Origin: Sarcomyxa edulis
Taxonomy: Eukaryota > Basidiomycota > Agaricomycetes > Agaricales > Mycenaceae
DNA length: 64,000 bases
Direction: 5' to 3'
Assembly (NCBI GenBank): GCA_009761415.1
Contig: QUOL01000013.1
Span: 114,501 to 178,500 of the forward strand
Positions 1 through 12,002 of the stretch are shown one piece after another. The notes under the pieces are model-generated. The model did not search any database. It saw only the letters and a list, made by a program, of their open reading frames with translations, and was not told the origin of the DNA. The translations under genes and the position numbers were made by a program. Each line of letters begins with the position of its first letter. The stretch's first letter is position 1.

Positions 1-150
1 TCCGCGGCAATCTCAAGGAAGTGAGTTTTCAGAGCTCGTTTAAAACATCGTCGCTCATCGTTGAGATGTTGGACAGCCATCGTTCAAACACGAAGCGTGA
101 TGGCACGTATCTCTCCCCTCGTGGCATGTATTTTGGTGAATTGATAGTTT

Positions 151-1710
151 ATGGATCACCAGCAAATTCCACCGGAATTATGTGAACTCGTTCGCTCAAA
201 CGTCGCACCGACGGCTTTCGAGGTCACTCAAATCGAGAACTTGGTTGTTCAGGGAGAGAAGAAACTTACTCTTCTCGACATAGAGCTAGAACGAGCTCAG
301 GCTGTCGTTGACAAGATCAAAAGCGAACGTTTCTATCTTTGCGGACAGGTGTATGCCTACAAGTCCGTTTTGTCCCCCATTCGACGCCTTCCACCCGAGA
401 TCTTAGGCCGAATTTTCATGCTCTGCCTCGATGACGATATCTACGGTCGACCACGCTCATCGGTAGCACCGCTATTGCTTTGCCAGGTGTGTTCCGTTTG
501 GCGGACCGTCGCCCTCGAGCTCACACGGTTGTGGAAAGGCATCATCGTCCATTTGACGGAAAGTAATTGCTCTAAGCGCATTGGCTTGATGAAATTGTGG
601 TTAGACCGAGCCAAATCGTTACCGCTCTCTATCTACATAGACGGAACATTTGATTCCATGATTATCGTAGCCGCCATTTTACACTACCTACCTACGACCC
701 AACGTCTCACCCTGGCCTTACCCGAAGACACCGTCCAATTTGTCCTGGATAGACCATCAGTCCCTGTACCGATGCTAGAAGAGCTGGATTTGGTCGTATA
801 TCGAAGTAACGGACGTCGTCTGAATTTCCGGATTGATGTCCCCTCACCAACTTTCGAACCTGCACCACGACTTCATTCCTTTACCATCTCTGCCTCTGAC
901 TCTTTTCAAATCGTGAACCCACCCATACACTTTTCGCAGATCGTGAAGCTCAACATGGCAAACATACGGTTCTCGGTTCACACATTTTCCAGGACATTCG
1001 AAAAATTAGAACATTTGCAAGAGTTAACGCTGGAAATTGCCTCGTGGGTGGAAGACGTTCCAGACTTTCCAGGCCAACCTATCACGGTCATCGTATCCAA
1101 TACACTAACCATTCTTCCGAAACTTTGTCGATTCGACGTGACAGTTGAACGCTCCAGGAGCTTAAATCGCCTCTTCGCCTTGCTCAAACTCCCCGACCTC
1201 GATACTCTATCCATCTCCAGTTCATCTGACCTGACCATGTTAGATTTCAGCGAGCTCCTGGCCCTCCAATCACGCTCGTCTTTTGTACTGAACCAGCTCA
1301 CGCTGCATTCCACACAAATCGGATACGGAGACCTCCAGCGCTTCTTCAAAGCTGTTCCGTCCCTCGCCAGGTTGGAAATCAACCGAACAGAATGCCACGG
1401 AGGGTCGATTTTCGGTGTCTTGAAGTACTCCCCAGAGGACACCGATCCCATCCTCCCAAACTTATTGCACCTCCACGTCATTACTGTGGTCGACATGCTC
1501 AACGTAAATACGTTCATCGACATGGTGGAATCACGCTGGTGGTCCGACCCAGATCCAAAGGACGCTAAAAACGCTCAACCTCAAATTCGTCGATTAACAT
1601 CTCTTTCCGTCGAACTTGACACAGAGGTAGATGAAGCAGAAGCTGAAACGTTCGCGCATATTTTCAGATGTGGCGCGGAAGGGCTCGTTCTGAAATATCT
1701 ACATTTTTAA
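151..1710 (+). CDS. F-box-like protein with N-terminal coiled coil (basidiomycete type)
   Basis: A single-exon frame of 519 aa starts at ATG 151. Residues about 35-70 form a heptad-like coiled coil. Next comes an F-box-like motif at about 74-125, with the core LSPIRRLPPEILGRIF followed by a hydrophobic LLLCQVCSVWR segment. The remainder is a leucine-rich, poorly conserved region consistent with irregular LRRs. By family knowledge such proteins are substrate adaptors of SCF (Skp1-Cullin-F-box) ubiquitin ligases, and they are greatly expanded in Agaricomycetes. The target is unknown. A second member lies at 56.4-57.7 kb on the minus strand with the same architecture, including a shared SRWWSD motif near the C-terminus. 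I see no introns and no frame damage, so it looks intact. Confidence 0.8.
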   Translation: MDHQQIPPELCELVRSNVAPTAFEVTQIENLVVQGEKKLTLLDIELERAQAVVDKIKSERFYLCGQVYAYKSVLSPIRRLPPEILGRIFMLCLDDDIYGRPRSSVAPLLLCQVCSVWRTVALELTRLWKGIIVHLTESNCSKRIGLMKLWLDRAKSLPLSIYIDGTFDSMIIVAAILHYLPTTQRLTLALPEDTVQFVLDRPSVPVPMLEELDLVVYRSNGRRLNFRIDVPSPTFEPAPRLHSFTISASDSFQIVNPPIHFSQIVKLNMANIRFSVHTFSRTFEKLEHLQELTLEIASWVEDVPDFPGQPITVIVSNTLTILPKLCRFDVTVERSRSLNRLFALLKLPDLDTLSISSSSDLTMLDFSELLALQSRSSFVLNQLTLHSTQIGYGDLQRFFKAVPSLARLEINRTECHGGSIFGVLKYSPEDTDPILPNLLHLHVITVVDMLNVNTFIDMVESRWWSDPDPKDAKNAQPQIRRLTSLSVELDTEVDEAEAETFAHIFRCGAEGLVLKYLHF

Positions 1711-2630
1711 TTCTTCCAATCGGATTACCACCATACACAGCACCCTGGACCTATTTCCTGAGAATATGAAAACCAGACTTGGCTGTCCTGGTCCCGATTT
1801 TATATGTTCGTCCCTGAATGTGGACCACCCCGCTCAGCTCATATTGTTTTGTGCAGACGCTTTGGTCAAAAAATACGGCTTTTCCAAAGCTGATTCTCGA
1901 ACGAGTCGAACACTTGATCAGAGTTTCGGAAAACATGTCGATAACCCCGCGAATTCTCTCTTATCGTCTCGGTTCAGCCTTGATTTTCTGACGACTCTTA
2001 CTTTTGTTGACTCACACGTATTGGCTTGGTCTTCTAGCAGGACACCGTGCATAGTCCACATGTCATGCAAGGAACCACACCTGACTAATTTCGTTCGTGT
2101 TTTCCACCTTCTGCTATGATATTTCCGCGTCTAAGCATGCTTCTCAGTCCCACAGATTCAGTCCGGGCCTTCTTGCAGCGCTTGTTGATAGCGATTCCAG
2201 GCGCACATGTCCATCATCAGCGGGTTTTTAAGACACGCATCCTACGAGGCTGACGTTGGATTCAATCCAGACTATCCAAGACTACATTCTTCGAGTCAGG
2301 CACATCTGGGCTTGACTCGCATCGACATTCGAAGTCCCAGCGCCTCAAATAGCATCAATGGATGTTGGTGTGTCGTAATTATAACGTGTGGAGGCATCTA
2401 TAAGACCAAACGTTGAATGATATCTCCCACCAGCTCATCGCCGTATCAGCCACGAATCCCTGCACTAAGCTGACGGTATCCTGCCACCCTCGTCACTCAT
2501 TCGAATTACTATGATGGCTTCAAGTTCCAGATATGCAGTAGGTTGCCCTATTTTCTGCTCTGACGACGAACAGAGAATGAACTGACACCCAATCGCTCTG
2601 CAGCAAAATCATATCTCCGACTTCTTTGGG
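1711..2630. other. Intergenic region, no supported gene
   Basis: This stretch holds the 3' flank of the F-box gene and the upstream region of the next gene. Short open frames occur on both strands, but none shows a recognisable motif or a good exon chain. I see nothing that can be annotated. Confidence 0.4.
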
Positions 2631-3206
2631 ATGTACCCAGACTTCGATTACAATCCCTCAGCACCGGTCATGGAGGAGTTCTATAGAATGTCTGATCATT
2701 TTCGCTGGGGACGACAGAGCAACGAGAAGGAACAAGCTCGAGATCGCCTCAAGGATGCGTTGACCCAAGAGTTCAACGATATCTACGGAACCGACATCAA
2801 CGACATGAACGCCTGGAGAAAATTATGTGGAGTGCTGGGCATAAATCCTGTTCCAGAAAAGTTAAAGCAATGTCGAGAAGTGAGGATTCTAGAGCACTGC
2901 ACAATCATCTCACTCAAACTTTTGCATTTTCTTCTGAAGGCTGTCCGCGCGACACACGTTAATTTAGTCGATCTAGTCGACTCCCCCTCTACAGGCGAAC
3001 CAGTTACCATATTCCAATCTGTGCAACAACTCAGCGTATACACCAAAGAGAGCGGAAAATTCTTCCCGATGGAAAATGCCTATGCCGGTGGAGTTTTGAG
3101 GTATTTACTTCGGAAGATAATGTTCCCTCCAGCAGAAACTACCAGGGGAGGAGGGGGCAGGGGAAGAAGAGGAAGAGGAGGTCGTGGTCGCGGTCGCGGT
3201 ACTTAA
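2631..3206 (+). CDS. Conserved small fungal protein with C-terminal RGG tail
   Basis: The start ATG at 2631 gives an N-terminus beginning MYPDFDYNPSAPVMEEFYR. A 60-bp GT-AG intron at 2880-2939 is a multiple of three, so the unspliced frame also stays open; splicing joins CREAV to RATHVNLVDLVD. The resulting protein is about 171 aa. The body is an acidic/helical domain (about residues 1-145) and the last 20 or so residues are Gly/Arg repeats, a typical RNA-binding or arginine-methylation tail. From memory this is a widely conserved basidiomycete protein of unknown function, often paired with such a tail. I give no function. It is convergent with the Zn2Cys6 gene at 3569-5771. Confidence 0.7.
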   Translation: MYPDFDYNPSAPVMEEFYRMSDHFRWGRQSNEKEQARDRLKDALTQEFNDIYGTDINDMNAWRKLCGVLGINPVPEKLKQCREVRILEHCTIISLKLLHFLLKAVRATHVNLVDLVDSPSTGEPVTIFQSVQQLSVYTKESGKFFPMENAYAGGVLRYLLRKIMFPPAETTRGGGGRGRRGRGGRGRGRGT

Positions 3207-3568
3207 GATTTCTATCCCGGACGAGACTCCCCTTCGTTGTGTCTTCAATTCCTGCGTATATATCGTTCGTGTATCATAAGAGGATTCGAGGTGATAAAGA
3301 GGGTTGTATGATAGATTAATCTGCGAGTTATAATGACTGACTATCGTAGTATGTAGTGTACCAACTATGTAGTAAGAAAGCTATATAGAGTTTTCGAAGA
3401 TGTATATGTAAGGTCTCGACGAATCGGAGTACATGTAAGGGCTACAAAGTCAAGGAAAAGAGATACGGAGTCCATCGCGTTTGATCCATGTAGAGCAGCA
3501 AAAAGACTGGATATCATGATCACTTCATGCCGCAACGTAAGATTCTTGAATAAGAGTATGCTGATATC
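3207..3568. other. Convergent 3' intergenic region
   Basis: AT-rich sequence between two convergent genes, presumably carrying both 3' untranslated regions. No gene or repeat is seen. Confidence 0.4.
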
Positions 3569-5771
3569 CTAAATAAATGAAGCCGAGTTAGAAGAAAAGC
3601 CGACGCGGCTCTGCTGAAAACAGCGCAACTCATACAGCGTACCCATCAGCGCATTATTGTGTTTTGATAGCATGGCCATCGCAGCCATGCCTGTCTGCAA
3701 CCCCGCCAACGCTTCTCCCACAGAATCGTCCGGCGACCAGTTAGCCCGGACGGCCTTTTCTCGTGCGATCTCACCCACAAATACTCTGCACGCTGTCATC
3801 AACACGGTCTACAATAAGAGAATGAGGTTCGGGATATAAACGAATGAGAGGGTCAGAGACTTACGCCCATGATAGGATTGATGTACGTCCATTCCTCGAG
3901 GTTTCCGTCTCTAACGACCCCGACGACTCCTCGTGCGGCAGCGAGACACCGTTGTTTTGACCCAGTATCCGAATCGACGAAAAGATTGTAGAGGTTGATC
4001 GTCGCTGCGTCCGTTAGGGCATGCGTTACAGCGAGCGTCCTCGTCATAGGGTGTGCCGACAATTGGAAGTGTGCAAGTAACGGGAGTTTCGCTTTGAAGT
4101 CGTTAACGAGACGGTCGAGTGATGTGAAGGCTGAATTGAACATTTGCGAATCCCGAAATTGTGTGTCTTGGAATGTGCGAGATGAGAGACGAAGGAAAAA
4201 GAAAAAGAGGTTCACTCACTCGTGGACCATTGTGCTGCTAGATTCGCGGCTCTATGGAATAATATCGTCGCTTTTACGTTCATCGCGATAGCCGAAAACC
4301 AATCCTCTGGATTCCTGGCGGGGTCGTTCAACATGTTCCGAAGCGTGAACGCTCCCTCCACTTCTGGGACAAGCAGGCCCTAACGACTCGAATGTGTCAG
4401 CCAGTGAGAGTCTTAAGATAAAGCAAACTAGGCTTACCTCTTTATATCTCTCCATGTCCATCGGCCACGGCGTATCGATCTGCATTCCAGGCGCCTCAAA
4501 CGCACTTGAGAGGATAGACGGCGAGTCCAGCGCCACGGCCAAAACCTTCTGCAAAGTGAAGACCGCCCAGAATCCGTTGATACGCTCACCCTCTTCGACG
4601 CCGTCCTGCGGCCGTGTCAGAGTGATTCCCACGTTCTCGATGGCTCCGATCCCCAGTGGCGGTCGTGGCTGTGATGACCGTATCTTGTGCAGACCGCACG
4701 CTAGTGCCAAAGAGAGCGCGCCCGAGGCATGATACTGAGCCTCTACGAATCGTCGATTTCGAAAGAAATAATAGCCCAACAAGACCTGTGCTTGTATCAC
4801 GTGGAGGATGTTATCTGATCGCAAATCGTTGGTGGCTGTTGCTACCTCCTGGACGGCTCGTCGAAGAAGTTTGGACTCGAACACGAGGAAAGCATCCGAT
4901 TGAGAGAGATGCACGCCCCACAGATAAACTGAGATAGTCAGAGCTGGAGATGGTCGAGACGGATGTCGAGGCAAAAGAAGCGCCTGTTCACGAAACCGGA
5001 AGCTATTGAGGAAAAATCCGAACTGTGAGGCGTGGGGGAGAAAAAAGTCCAAACTAGGCATTGGCATCTGTGTGAATAGGGCTCGATCGTGATGTGAAAG
5101 TACTTACATTGTGGGGATCACGTGTACAGGAGGTTCCTTTAAGAAACAAAGTGAGAAGAATGATAGTACGAAGAAATAGAAAATACATACCTCTGGCGTC
5201 GTAGACAATTCTGGAGAATTTGGCTCCGTGGAGAAAGCTGGGGAACTACTAGATCCTGGCGAGTAATTTGTATAGAAGGGAAGGCCCGACAAATCGCGCC
5301 ATTGCGTACCGAATGGTAAGCTGGATGTAGAGGAAAGTGGCGATATCATGGGCGGATCGCCTTGAGAAGGTGAGTCGGGCGACGTTGCTTCTTGGCTTTG
5401 TCCGTACGAGGGATATGGGTCGTGCAGTGTCACTGAAGGAGTTGTTTCTTCAGGATGCTCGATGTCACGAAGACGCGCCTCCAGACGCGCAATGGTTTCT
5501 TCGAGAATTTTGGTTTTCGATCGGACAGGACCATCCGAATATTCGCAGTCATCGTCCTTTGGGTGTCGAAAGCATGGACCGCATACAGGTTTCACACCGT
5601 CGCATTTTATTTTCAATAACCTGATCGAGAATACATAATCAGCTATTGGAATAAACGATCAGAAATTACAAAGTCGACGCACCTGCAGTTCATACATGCT
5701 CTTCCCCGTTTCAAAGGCCTGACTGTCGTGCGGGATTTCGATGAAGAGGCTTTTCCTGAATCAGGGTTCAT
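3569..5771 (-). CDS. Zn2Cys6 fungal-specific transcription factor
   Basis: Seven exons read by eye (5771-5683, 5620-5191, 5136-5108, 5053-4438, 4379-4220, 4166-3865, 3808-3569) sum to 1866 nt, or 621 aa. The start MNPDSGKASSS at 5771 precedes a basic segment. The zinc cluster is split by intron 1 and reads ACMNCRLLKIKCDG followed by VCGPC, the Cys pattern of the GAL4-type binuclear cluster. A coiled-coil dimerisation stretch (KILEETIARLEARLRDIE) follows, then Ser/Pro-rich linkers. The fungal-specific 'middle homology' domain begins near LDFFLPHASQFGFFLN and includes QAQVLLGYYFFRNRRFVEAQ and GLHKI. This class consists of nuclear DNA-binding regulators of metabolism. The target genes cannot be read from the sequence. 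It appears intact. Confidence 0.9.
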
Positions 5772-6299
5772 TCAGTAGAAAGTACAGTATTCCGAGTCGA
5801 ATCCTTTGGGGACCCGGGGAAAGATGGGGAAATGGAAGGTTTTCCCCGTACTACTCCATGAGCCCTTATATACGCTGAGTCATGTTTGAGAATACGCTCG
5901 AATGTACTCCTCCTCGGTGTCATTTTGACGCGGACGATGGAGTTGTTAATTCAGGCAGCTTCCAGTGCCTTCGTATTCAGTTATCTAAAAGCTGTGCCCG
6001 GTTAGACCCGGTGGATGAGCCGAGCCAATCCCAGACCTTTCCCAGGCCTCGTCCCAGACCACACGATAATCAAATTACGTTACCCTCGGCGCTTTTCGTT
6101 CCATATCCACCCACAACTGGGCGAAGGCGATACACTCTTCGAAGGTGCAACTCTACCTCCGATATACTCTAACCTTCGGAACTGCTGCTTATATCACTTC
6201 TTACGGCTGTCTGACTCAGCTTGTACGCATCTTAATCATCAAGCTACTGGTAAGTTGCTAGCAGGTTCTACTACGGCACCGAATGTCTTACTCGTCCGA
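5772..6299. other. Upstream region of the Zn2Cys6 gene
   Basis: Probable promoter of the minus-strand regulator. A short C/G-run segment near 5810-5865 (CCCGGGG and TTTTCCCC) stands out. No gene is seen. Confidence 0.3.
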
Positions 6300-6303
6300 G
6301 ACA

Positions 6304-8335
6304 ATGATGACAGAAACACTGTCTTTCTTTATGGTTCTCGGATTTTGGGCTACCGGAATTCATGGTACGTACACTGGCTGAATCCTCTAATAATGCAGAC
6401 TGCGCCAATTACCTACCCGGACGGCTCTCGAGCTCGTATATGTTCACTTTCAAGCTTTGACTGTGTACTGCTTTCTTTTTACTACAACTTCCGAAGCGCA
6501 GCACGTCTGGTGTCAGGTACGTATCTATGATTCTACCTATCTTTGCCAAATTGAGATTCACATTGCACCAGCGGATCTTGGGCGGGCCATAAGTATGCTG
6601 CGATTTTCTTGTGGACACACCGCACGTCTTCTGCCGCAAGGATCATCGTTGCACCGCTTTTTTGGACTCTGTCCGTATACGTTTTCTTCGATCTTCGTGC
6701 ATCTACTTCGATCGTCTCAAAGTTTATGTCCACAGAAATGATCGGATTGATCTCTCTCGTACTCCACAATATGTTTTCCATGCACCAAAGCACCACCCAC
6801 TGCCTTTTCCTCTGCCTCATGTTCTAACAGTAACATAATCCCGCCTTCCGGTGACATCGTGTCTGATACCTCAAACCATCTTTCAGCCTTAGACATCTGG
6901 ACCATGGCCTTTGGAACCGCGAACCGGCGAGGCCAAGTGACAGGAGCCACCCAATGACCGACGAATCCCCGTTAATGGTCTCAAAGTCGCATGATATCGT
7001 TCTCCCAAAGTTAGAACCGGAACCGGTTGATCTTCAGAGCACCGACAACTTCCTAGCGTGGACTGCTTTATTCTTGCGATTCTTCGGCACTGGAAGCCCA
7101 GTAACATCACCTTAATTTCTAATTCCTTTGTTATTTTTGCGTCGTACCGCCAATGTACTGTCGATGATCAAGTGGAATCCTGTTTCTGTTTTCCGATATG
7201 TCGCATCGACGTACACTGTGGTCTCATTCCAGAGAAGACCAGCCCTGCCTGGAGACTAGGCTCACCATCGATGCACGAACGGTTCCTGGCACCGTGGTTC
7301 TCAAGGACTTGGTACTCTTTAGCGCCGCACCTTAATCTAAACTTGTCTCAGACGATGCTATTCCTGGATCTCAAGCTAAATCTGACTTTGATGACGTACC
7401 GATTTCTCCCGTAGCCTCGTCGATTCGCACCCCCATAACCACTCCACTATGATCTTCTGAAACTTGGCGGAATTCCGTACTCCCATGACGGAAAGGAACT
7501 GCTTGGTCCCGGTCTCGGTCGCGGTCCTTACGAAGAAGCGAGCGTGTCTTATACACTCTGTGTACATCGCTCTGGACTTGATCATCAATGTATCACTGTC
7601 AGCTGAATCTTCTTCATGATTTCGTGTTGAACAAATGGAGGATGTGGATCGCCGTATCGTTATCAGGCGTTTTGTGTGCAGCACTTGGCATATGAAATCA
7701 TTCGAGGTCCACCAGACGCATATGATTGCGCTTTCCGGTCGAAGGAATTCCGCTCGCGTTATAGGTCACTAGCAACGGTCACCGAGTCTCGATTCCTATC
7801 GTCCCATCCCAACGCGAGTGGATTTTGATCGACGACGATAGTCTTGCGCACGTCTATATTTGGTTTGCCCGTTTTTACCAAACATCGCCTTGAGAAAAAC
7901 CGGGGCGGAGTCTGGCAAGAGTCTGGTAAATGTTTCACTGCCGCCCAAGCTGTTCCGCCCCAGTCTACAATTTATTTTGAGGTAGACGCTCTGCGTCTAA
8001 GATGTATCTGGCACGGAGCGATGACCTGGCTTTCGTGGACACCTTTTCTGAATTCTTGAACCGATGGACTCAAGATGGACTGGAAATGTTTGATTTATCA
8101 TTTGCGTCGAGATGCTTGCTTTCTGGGAAATCGTACATCACCCATGTGTAGAAGTTCTATCTATCAGTGATTCTTGTCGTCACCTCAATGATGGTCAGAG
8201 CAAGATATTGTACCCACCTAGTACGTGGTGTCCATGGACCACATGTCCGTGGGAACCTCGGGTGCCTCGTGGCCAACTCGAACTTCAGCAAGTTGTTGCG
8301 GCGCGTCGCGTTCGATTTTGTCTATCCATCCACGA
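6304..8335 (+). pseudogene. Unresolved coding-like islands, possibly a degenerate or intron-rich gene
   Basis: Several stretches on the plus strand look coding but I cannot assemble a clean gene. At 6304 an ATG opens a short hydrophobic leader (MMTETLSFFMVLGFWATGIH) that runs into a GT donor. Membrane-like segments follow near 6595-6825 and 7620-7680. Compact islands at about 6870-7090 (with VLPKLEPEPVDLQ), 7160-7430 (with DARTVPGTVVLKDLVLF) and 7985-8150 (with DLAFVDTFSEFLNRWTQDGL) are separated by in-frame stops that could be introns or decay. I do not recognise the family. It may be one intron-rich membrane protein or a pseudogene; RNA reads would decide. Confidence 0.25.
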
Positions 8336-8367
8336 TCTCGATTCTCTCCTGTGAAAAGACTTGTATC

Positions 8368-9295
8368 ATGTCCGAACTCATCATAAATGTCAAAGGTATA
8401 CTATAGCCTGTGGTTCTGGGCTCGAATTGATCTTTATCTGATCGCTTTACATAGGTCCCAATCGACTCGAGCTTCGACTCACTATGAGCGCCTCCCAGAC
8501 GGTTTTGCAATTGAAGCAGGCAATCGCGGAAGAATGCGATGTGGAGGCTGACCGTCAACGCATCTTCTACTCAGGTGAGTCTCTGTTGGCCTCTTTCCAA
8601 GGATTTTCTTTCACGCCTCCCTAGGTCGCGTATTGAAGGTATACTATAGTGCATACACCAAGCTGTCAAACTCAAGACTATCACGAACAGGATGGAGACA
8701 AGTTAGGTGTATACAAGATTCGACCTACGCATACTCTCAACATGATGCCCATCAAAGTCGCGACACTTGCCGTGCCGGCCCAAAACTCGACTTCGAAGAA
8801 CTCAGAATCTCGCGTCGTCGATCCAGTTGCAGCGACAACTCCGAGTGCTTCAAGGATTTTGTCAGCTTTGACTGCACCTGTCAACCTGTTTCAAGCCGCT
8901 GCTACTGCTACAGCAGGACGGTCGACGACACTTTCGCCTAGAGATGTAGATCCCGTATTTGCCCAGCGTTTGCTACAGCAAATCACAGGATGGAATCCTC
9001 TACGCGCTGGAGCAAACATGGCAGCCGCGGCAAGACGCTCGGTGCTCTCACCGTCTCGTTCTGCACCACCGCTCGATACTCCGCCTCTCGAAGAGAGATT
9101 TCATGTTGAGCTACGGGCAAGCTGTTTCTTTATATGGTGGCTGCTGTTTTCCGGGCGCTAACATCTTTTCCCCATGTTCAGGAACTTGAAGCCGCAGGAT
9201 TCACAGATCGCACGCAGAACTTGCATGCCTTGACGCTTCGAGGTGGTAACGTCAACTCAGCTATAGATTATCTACGTAACGGAGGCGACTCGTAG
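8368..9295 (+). CDS. UBL-UBA ubiquitin-receptor-like protein (Dsk2/ubiquilin-like)
   Basis: Five exons (8368-8395, 8455-8574, 8625-8638, 8691-9116, 9182-9295) sum to 702 nt, 233 aa. The N-terminus is a ubiquitin-like domain: MSELIINVKGPNRLELRL, then TVLQLKQAI, RIFYSGRVLK and YKIRPTHTLNMM. The C-terminus is a UBA domain (ELEAAGFTDRTQNLHALTLR, then GGNVNSAIDYL). Dsk2/ubiquilin proteins shuttle polyubiquitinated cargo to the proteasome. This one is shorter than typical Dsk2, and the middle is a low-complexity linker with no recognisable STI1 repeats. The last intron (9117-9181) appears to use a GC donor (gcaagc) with a good branch site and AG acceptor. The start follows the canonical UBL start closely. 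Confidence 0.8.
9117..9181 (+). other. GC-AG intron
   Basis: Joining CTACGG to GAACTT keeps the UBA domain in frame (ELR|ELEAAGF). The donor is GCAAGC rather than GT; the branch-like GCTAAC and the TTCAG acceptor are normal. Confidence 0.7.
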
Positions 9296-9562
9296 ACGTA
9301 GACATGGTCGACATGCTTGCGCCTTCGAAGAGACTGTCTGTTCCCCTGTACAATAGTTTACCCGTTTCACGCATTTGTCCAGTGAATGTATTGCATATGT
9401 TATATGGAGCACTCGGTTACGATTGTGAGCACGTCCTCTGTACTAAAGTTATCGATACCGTGCATGCGTACTATTATTATACCAGGCAATCAATCAAGAA
9501 AGGCACGGTATGCGGAATACAAGTTGAATATAAGTATGAATGTCCGATCAAGGAGTGATCCA

Positions 9563-11926
9563 CTAGCTCGTAGTCACGTTCACGAATAGTTGATCCGGGG
9601 TCAATGCATCGTAGATAGGGCACAGGTCGTTCCACGCAGCTGCGAAACCAACATCAGTATCTCCACCAAACTTTCAATACGATAGGAAACAACTCACGTG
9701 GGATAGGGACACGATCTTTAGTGTGACTGGGATCCTCAGCAAGGACGACAGCGAGGCCACTTGGAAAAAAATAAGATATACTTAGTACCGCCCGAAAAAG
9801 TATAGCAGAAGGTACATACAGGTCCAAGTGCCAATCAATGTGGCTATTTTAGGGAAAATCTCCATCAGGGAAAGATAACAAAGATAATTGAGGTAGGTGG
9901 CAATCGTACCAGTGCAAAAACCAAGGTCCAGCGTTATCCGTTACGAATCGTATAGTTACTTGATCGCCTATATCTCCGATGGAGACCACGTCTCGCCTCA
10001 CGGGATTGTCCCAATTATAGGTACTATTTCCCGCGCTACGCACAACGGAGAATGAATGCTGAAAAAATCGATGGACATCAGGATGCGAATGATTGGATAG
10101 CTTAGGCGTATATGAGGACTTACGCCGTGGAGGTGGAAGGGATGCTGAGATGTGACTTGGCGTCAATACGAAATTTGAAGGTAGAAAAAGCAGAACTGAC
10201 TGGTCCGCCAATGAGTCCCCCACTGGGCATGATAATTTCAATGACTTTGTTCGGTTCCAACGTGTATACAACACCCGGAGGTAAGAGGTCCTGAGCAGAT
10301 TGTGCGCCACTGAGAATTTGAAGGAGCACCGGCACTGGAAGAGAATGGATGACCATCAGCAAATCCTTCCGCTGCATCGAAGGGTGAAATTACCGGTCGG
10401 AGGAGGCAAGAATGAGGACCCATTAGTAGTGAATTCGAACGAAGTGAAATTAAAATCGAAAGTAAAATTGAGTGTGACATCAGCGCCACCGACGTACGGC
10501 AATCCCGGAGCACGAGGATTAGTCAACGGATGTAGGTCTGTCTCCTTCAGTAGGACAACGTCTGTTGGCTGACTCGACGTGGGTTCAACCTCGGGAGCAC
10601 CAGCGTATCGGAATATTGCAGAGTTTGTCCCGTTAGCGAAACCAGAAGTTGCGCCTCGATCTGGATTGGCCCTAATCCAATAGTTGTCGACAGGTTGATT
10701 TGCAGTTACAATGATGCTATATCGCTGTCCGGCAAATATTTGAAGAGTATTGACCGTCCAGGGCTCAGTAGGTTCAGCGTCTGCTTCAATGACGGTCATG
10801 TTGTGAGAGTCGATGGAGAAGATAAAGTTTGAGTCGCAAGAGATGGAGATGAGCCTGAACCGGTATCGCTTTCCGGGCTGAACGTTGATTACCTCGAGAG
10901 CAGCGGTGGGATTGCCTGCATATCGCCCTTTTCCGTTGAATAATGTAGCATCTACGAGCCATTGTATCAGCGTACACGTCTTAGTGGGATTATTGTTTTC
11001 TTACCCGACAGCGGAGCGGGACCTGCTGAGGGAGCAGGGGTGTGGTACCAATCGGCTAGAGTCAGAACGGTAGATTCTGGAGGTCACAAGTGTAAGTCTA
11101 TGAAATGGAATGCCACCTCAAGGATCGTACCGTCATCAAAGTCATACCAGCTCTTGTAGTGATCGTTTGGGTCATATACAATGAAAGGACCTTGTGATGA
11201 GACCCTCGAATCAGTACAATCCGTCCGAATCTGGAAGGATGTGATTCTGGACCTACCTCTGAGACCATCGCAATATTGCGTGGAGAGGTGGGAATGATAC
11301 CAGAATGTTCCGGCCTGCTCCTTGACTGTGAAGTCGTACAAGAAGGAATGGTTGGCAGCGATGGGGCTGTAACAAAAAAGAGAGTTGAGAATCGCATTCG
11401 AAATAGCATCCACAAGTGTAGCAACTGACCATTGTGTAACAAACGCTACTCCGTCCGCCCAATTGGTATTATGTTGGTGTATACCGTGCCAATGCTATTG
11501 TAAAGTTGAGATGAGCAACGAGGATATCAAGGATTCTCATAGACTGACGATAGTCGTAGATCGTAACATAGTGTTGTCGACTAGAGAATCTTGCACGTCG
11601 AGTTGGAACCTATCTCCCTGTATAACTCTGTTTAGAAGTCGACCGTCCACGTCCTTGACATGAATGGATGGTACCTTGTTCCCACGGATAAGAGGCCCCG
11701 GGAAGGTCCCATCAACGAGGACCGCGCTAGATATCGATAGTTAGAGTTTATAGACAGAGACGGTTTAGACAAAGACATACGATCGAGGAAAGCCATCGGG
11801 CTGGATTACGTCGTTGACGACATTGAGTTGACCCACAGGACCGACAACGCTGACAGAACCGACTCCGACAGTCAACTCGAGCAAGGAGAGAGACAAAATT
11901 AAGGTCAAGGAGATCATATCAACCAT
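9563..11926 (-). CDS. lcc: Laccase (multicopper oxidase), secreted
   Basis: Fourteen exons read by eye (from 11926-11781 to 9639-9563) sum to 1599 nt, or 532 aa. The ATG at 11926 opens a hydrophobic signal peptide ([18 protein letters not shown]). All four copper-binding segments are present after splicing: [29 protein letters not shown] (split over three exons) and [15 protein letters not shown]. The residue at the T1 axial position is Leu. Laccases oxidise phenols with reduction of O2 to water, outside the cell, in lignin or pigment metabolism. The many small exons (21 and 24 nt among them) are typical of basidiomycete laccases. No frame damage or missing ligand is seen. A TATA-like box lies 70 bp upstream of the ATG. 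Confidence 0.95.
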
Positions 11927-11995
11927 TGCTGAGGTTTCGCTGGCCAAAAAAAGCGTAAGGAGGATGAGGATTTACATGTTCACCTTCACCTCCCC

Positions 11996-12002
11996 TTTTA
12001 TA
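11996..12002 (-). promoter_or_regulatory. TATA-like box of the laccase gene
   Basis: TATAAAA on the minus strand, 70 bp upstream of the laccase ATG at 11926, in the position expected of a core promoter. Confidence 0.5.

Noticed and set aside
978..1523. A 181-aa minus-strand frame opposite the F-box gene
   Set aside because: It is a reverse-strand shadow of a well-supported plus-strand gene with no motif of its own.
6600..6830. A wax synthase or terpenoid acyltransferase gene
   Set aside because: Some membrane-like residues recall that family, but the catalytic segment was not found and the frame cannot be joined.
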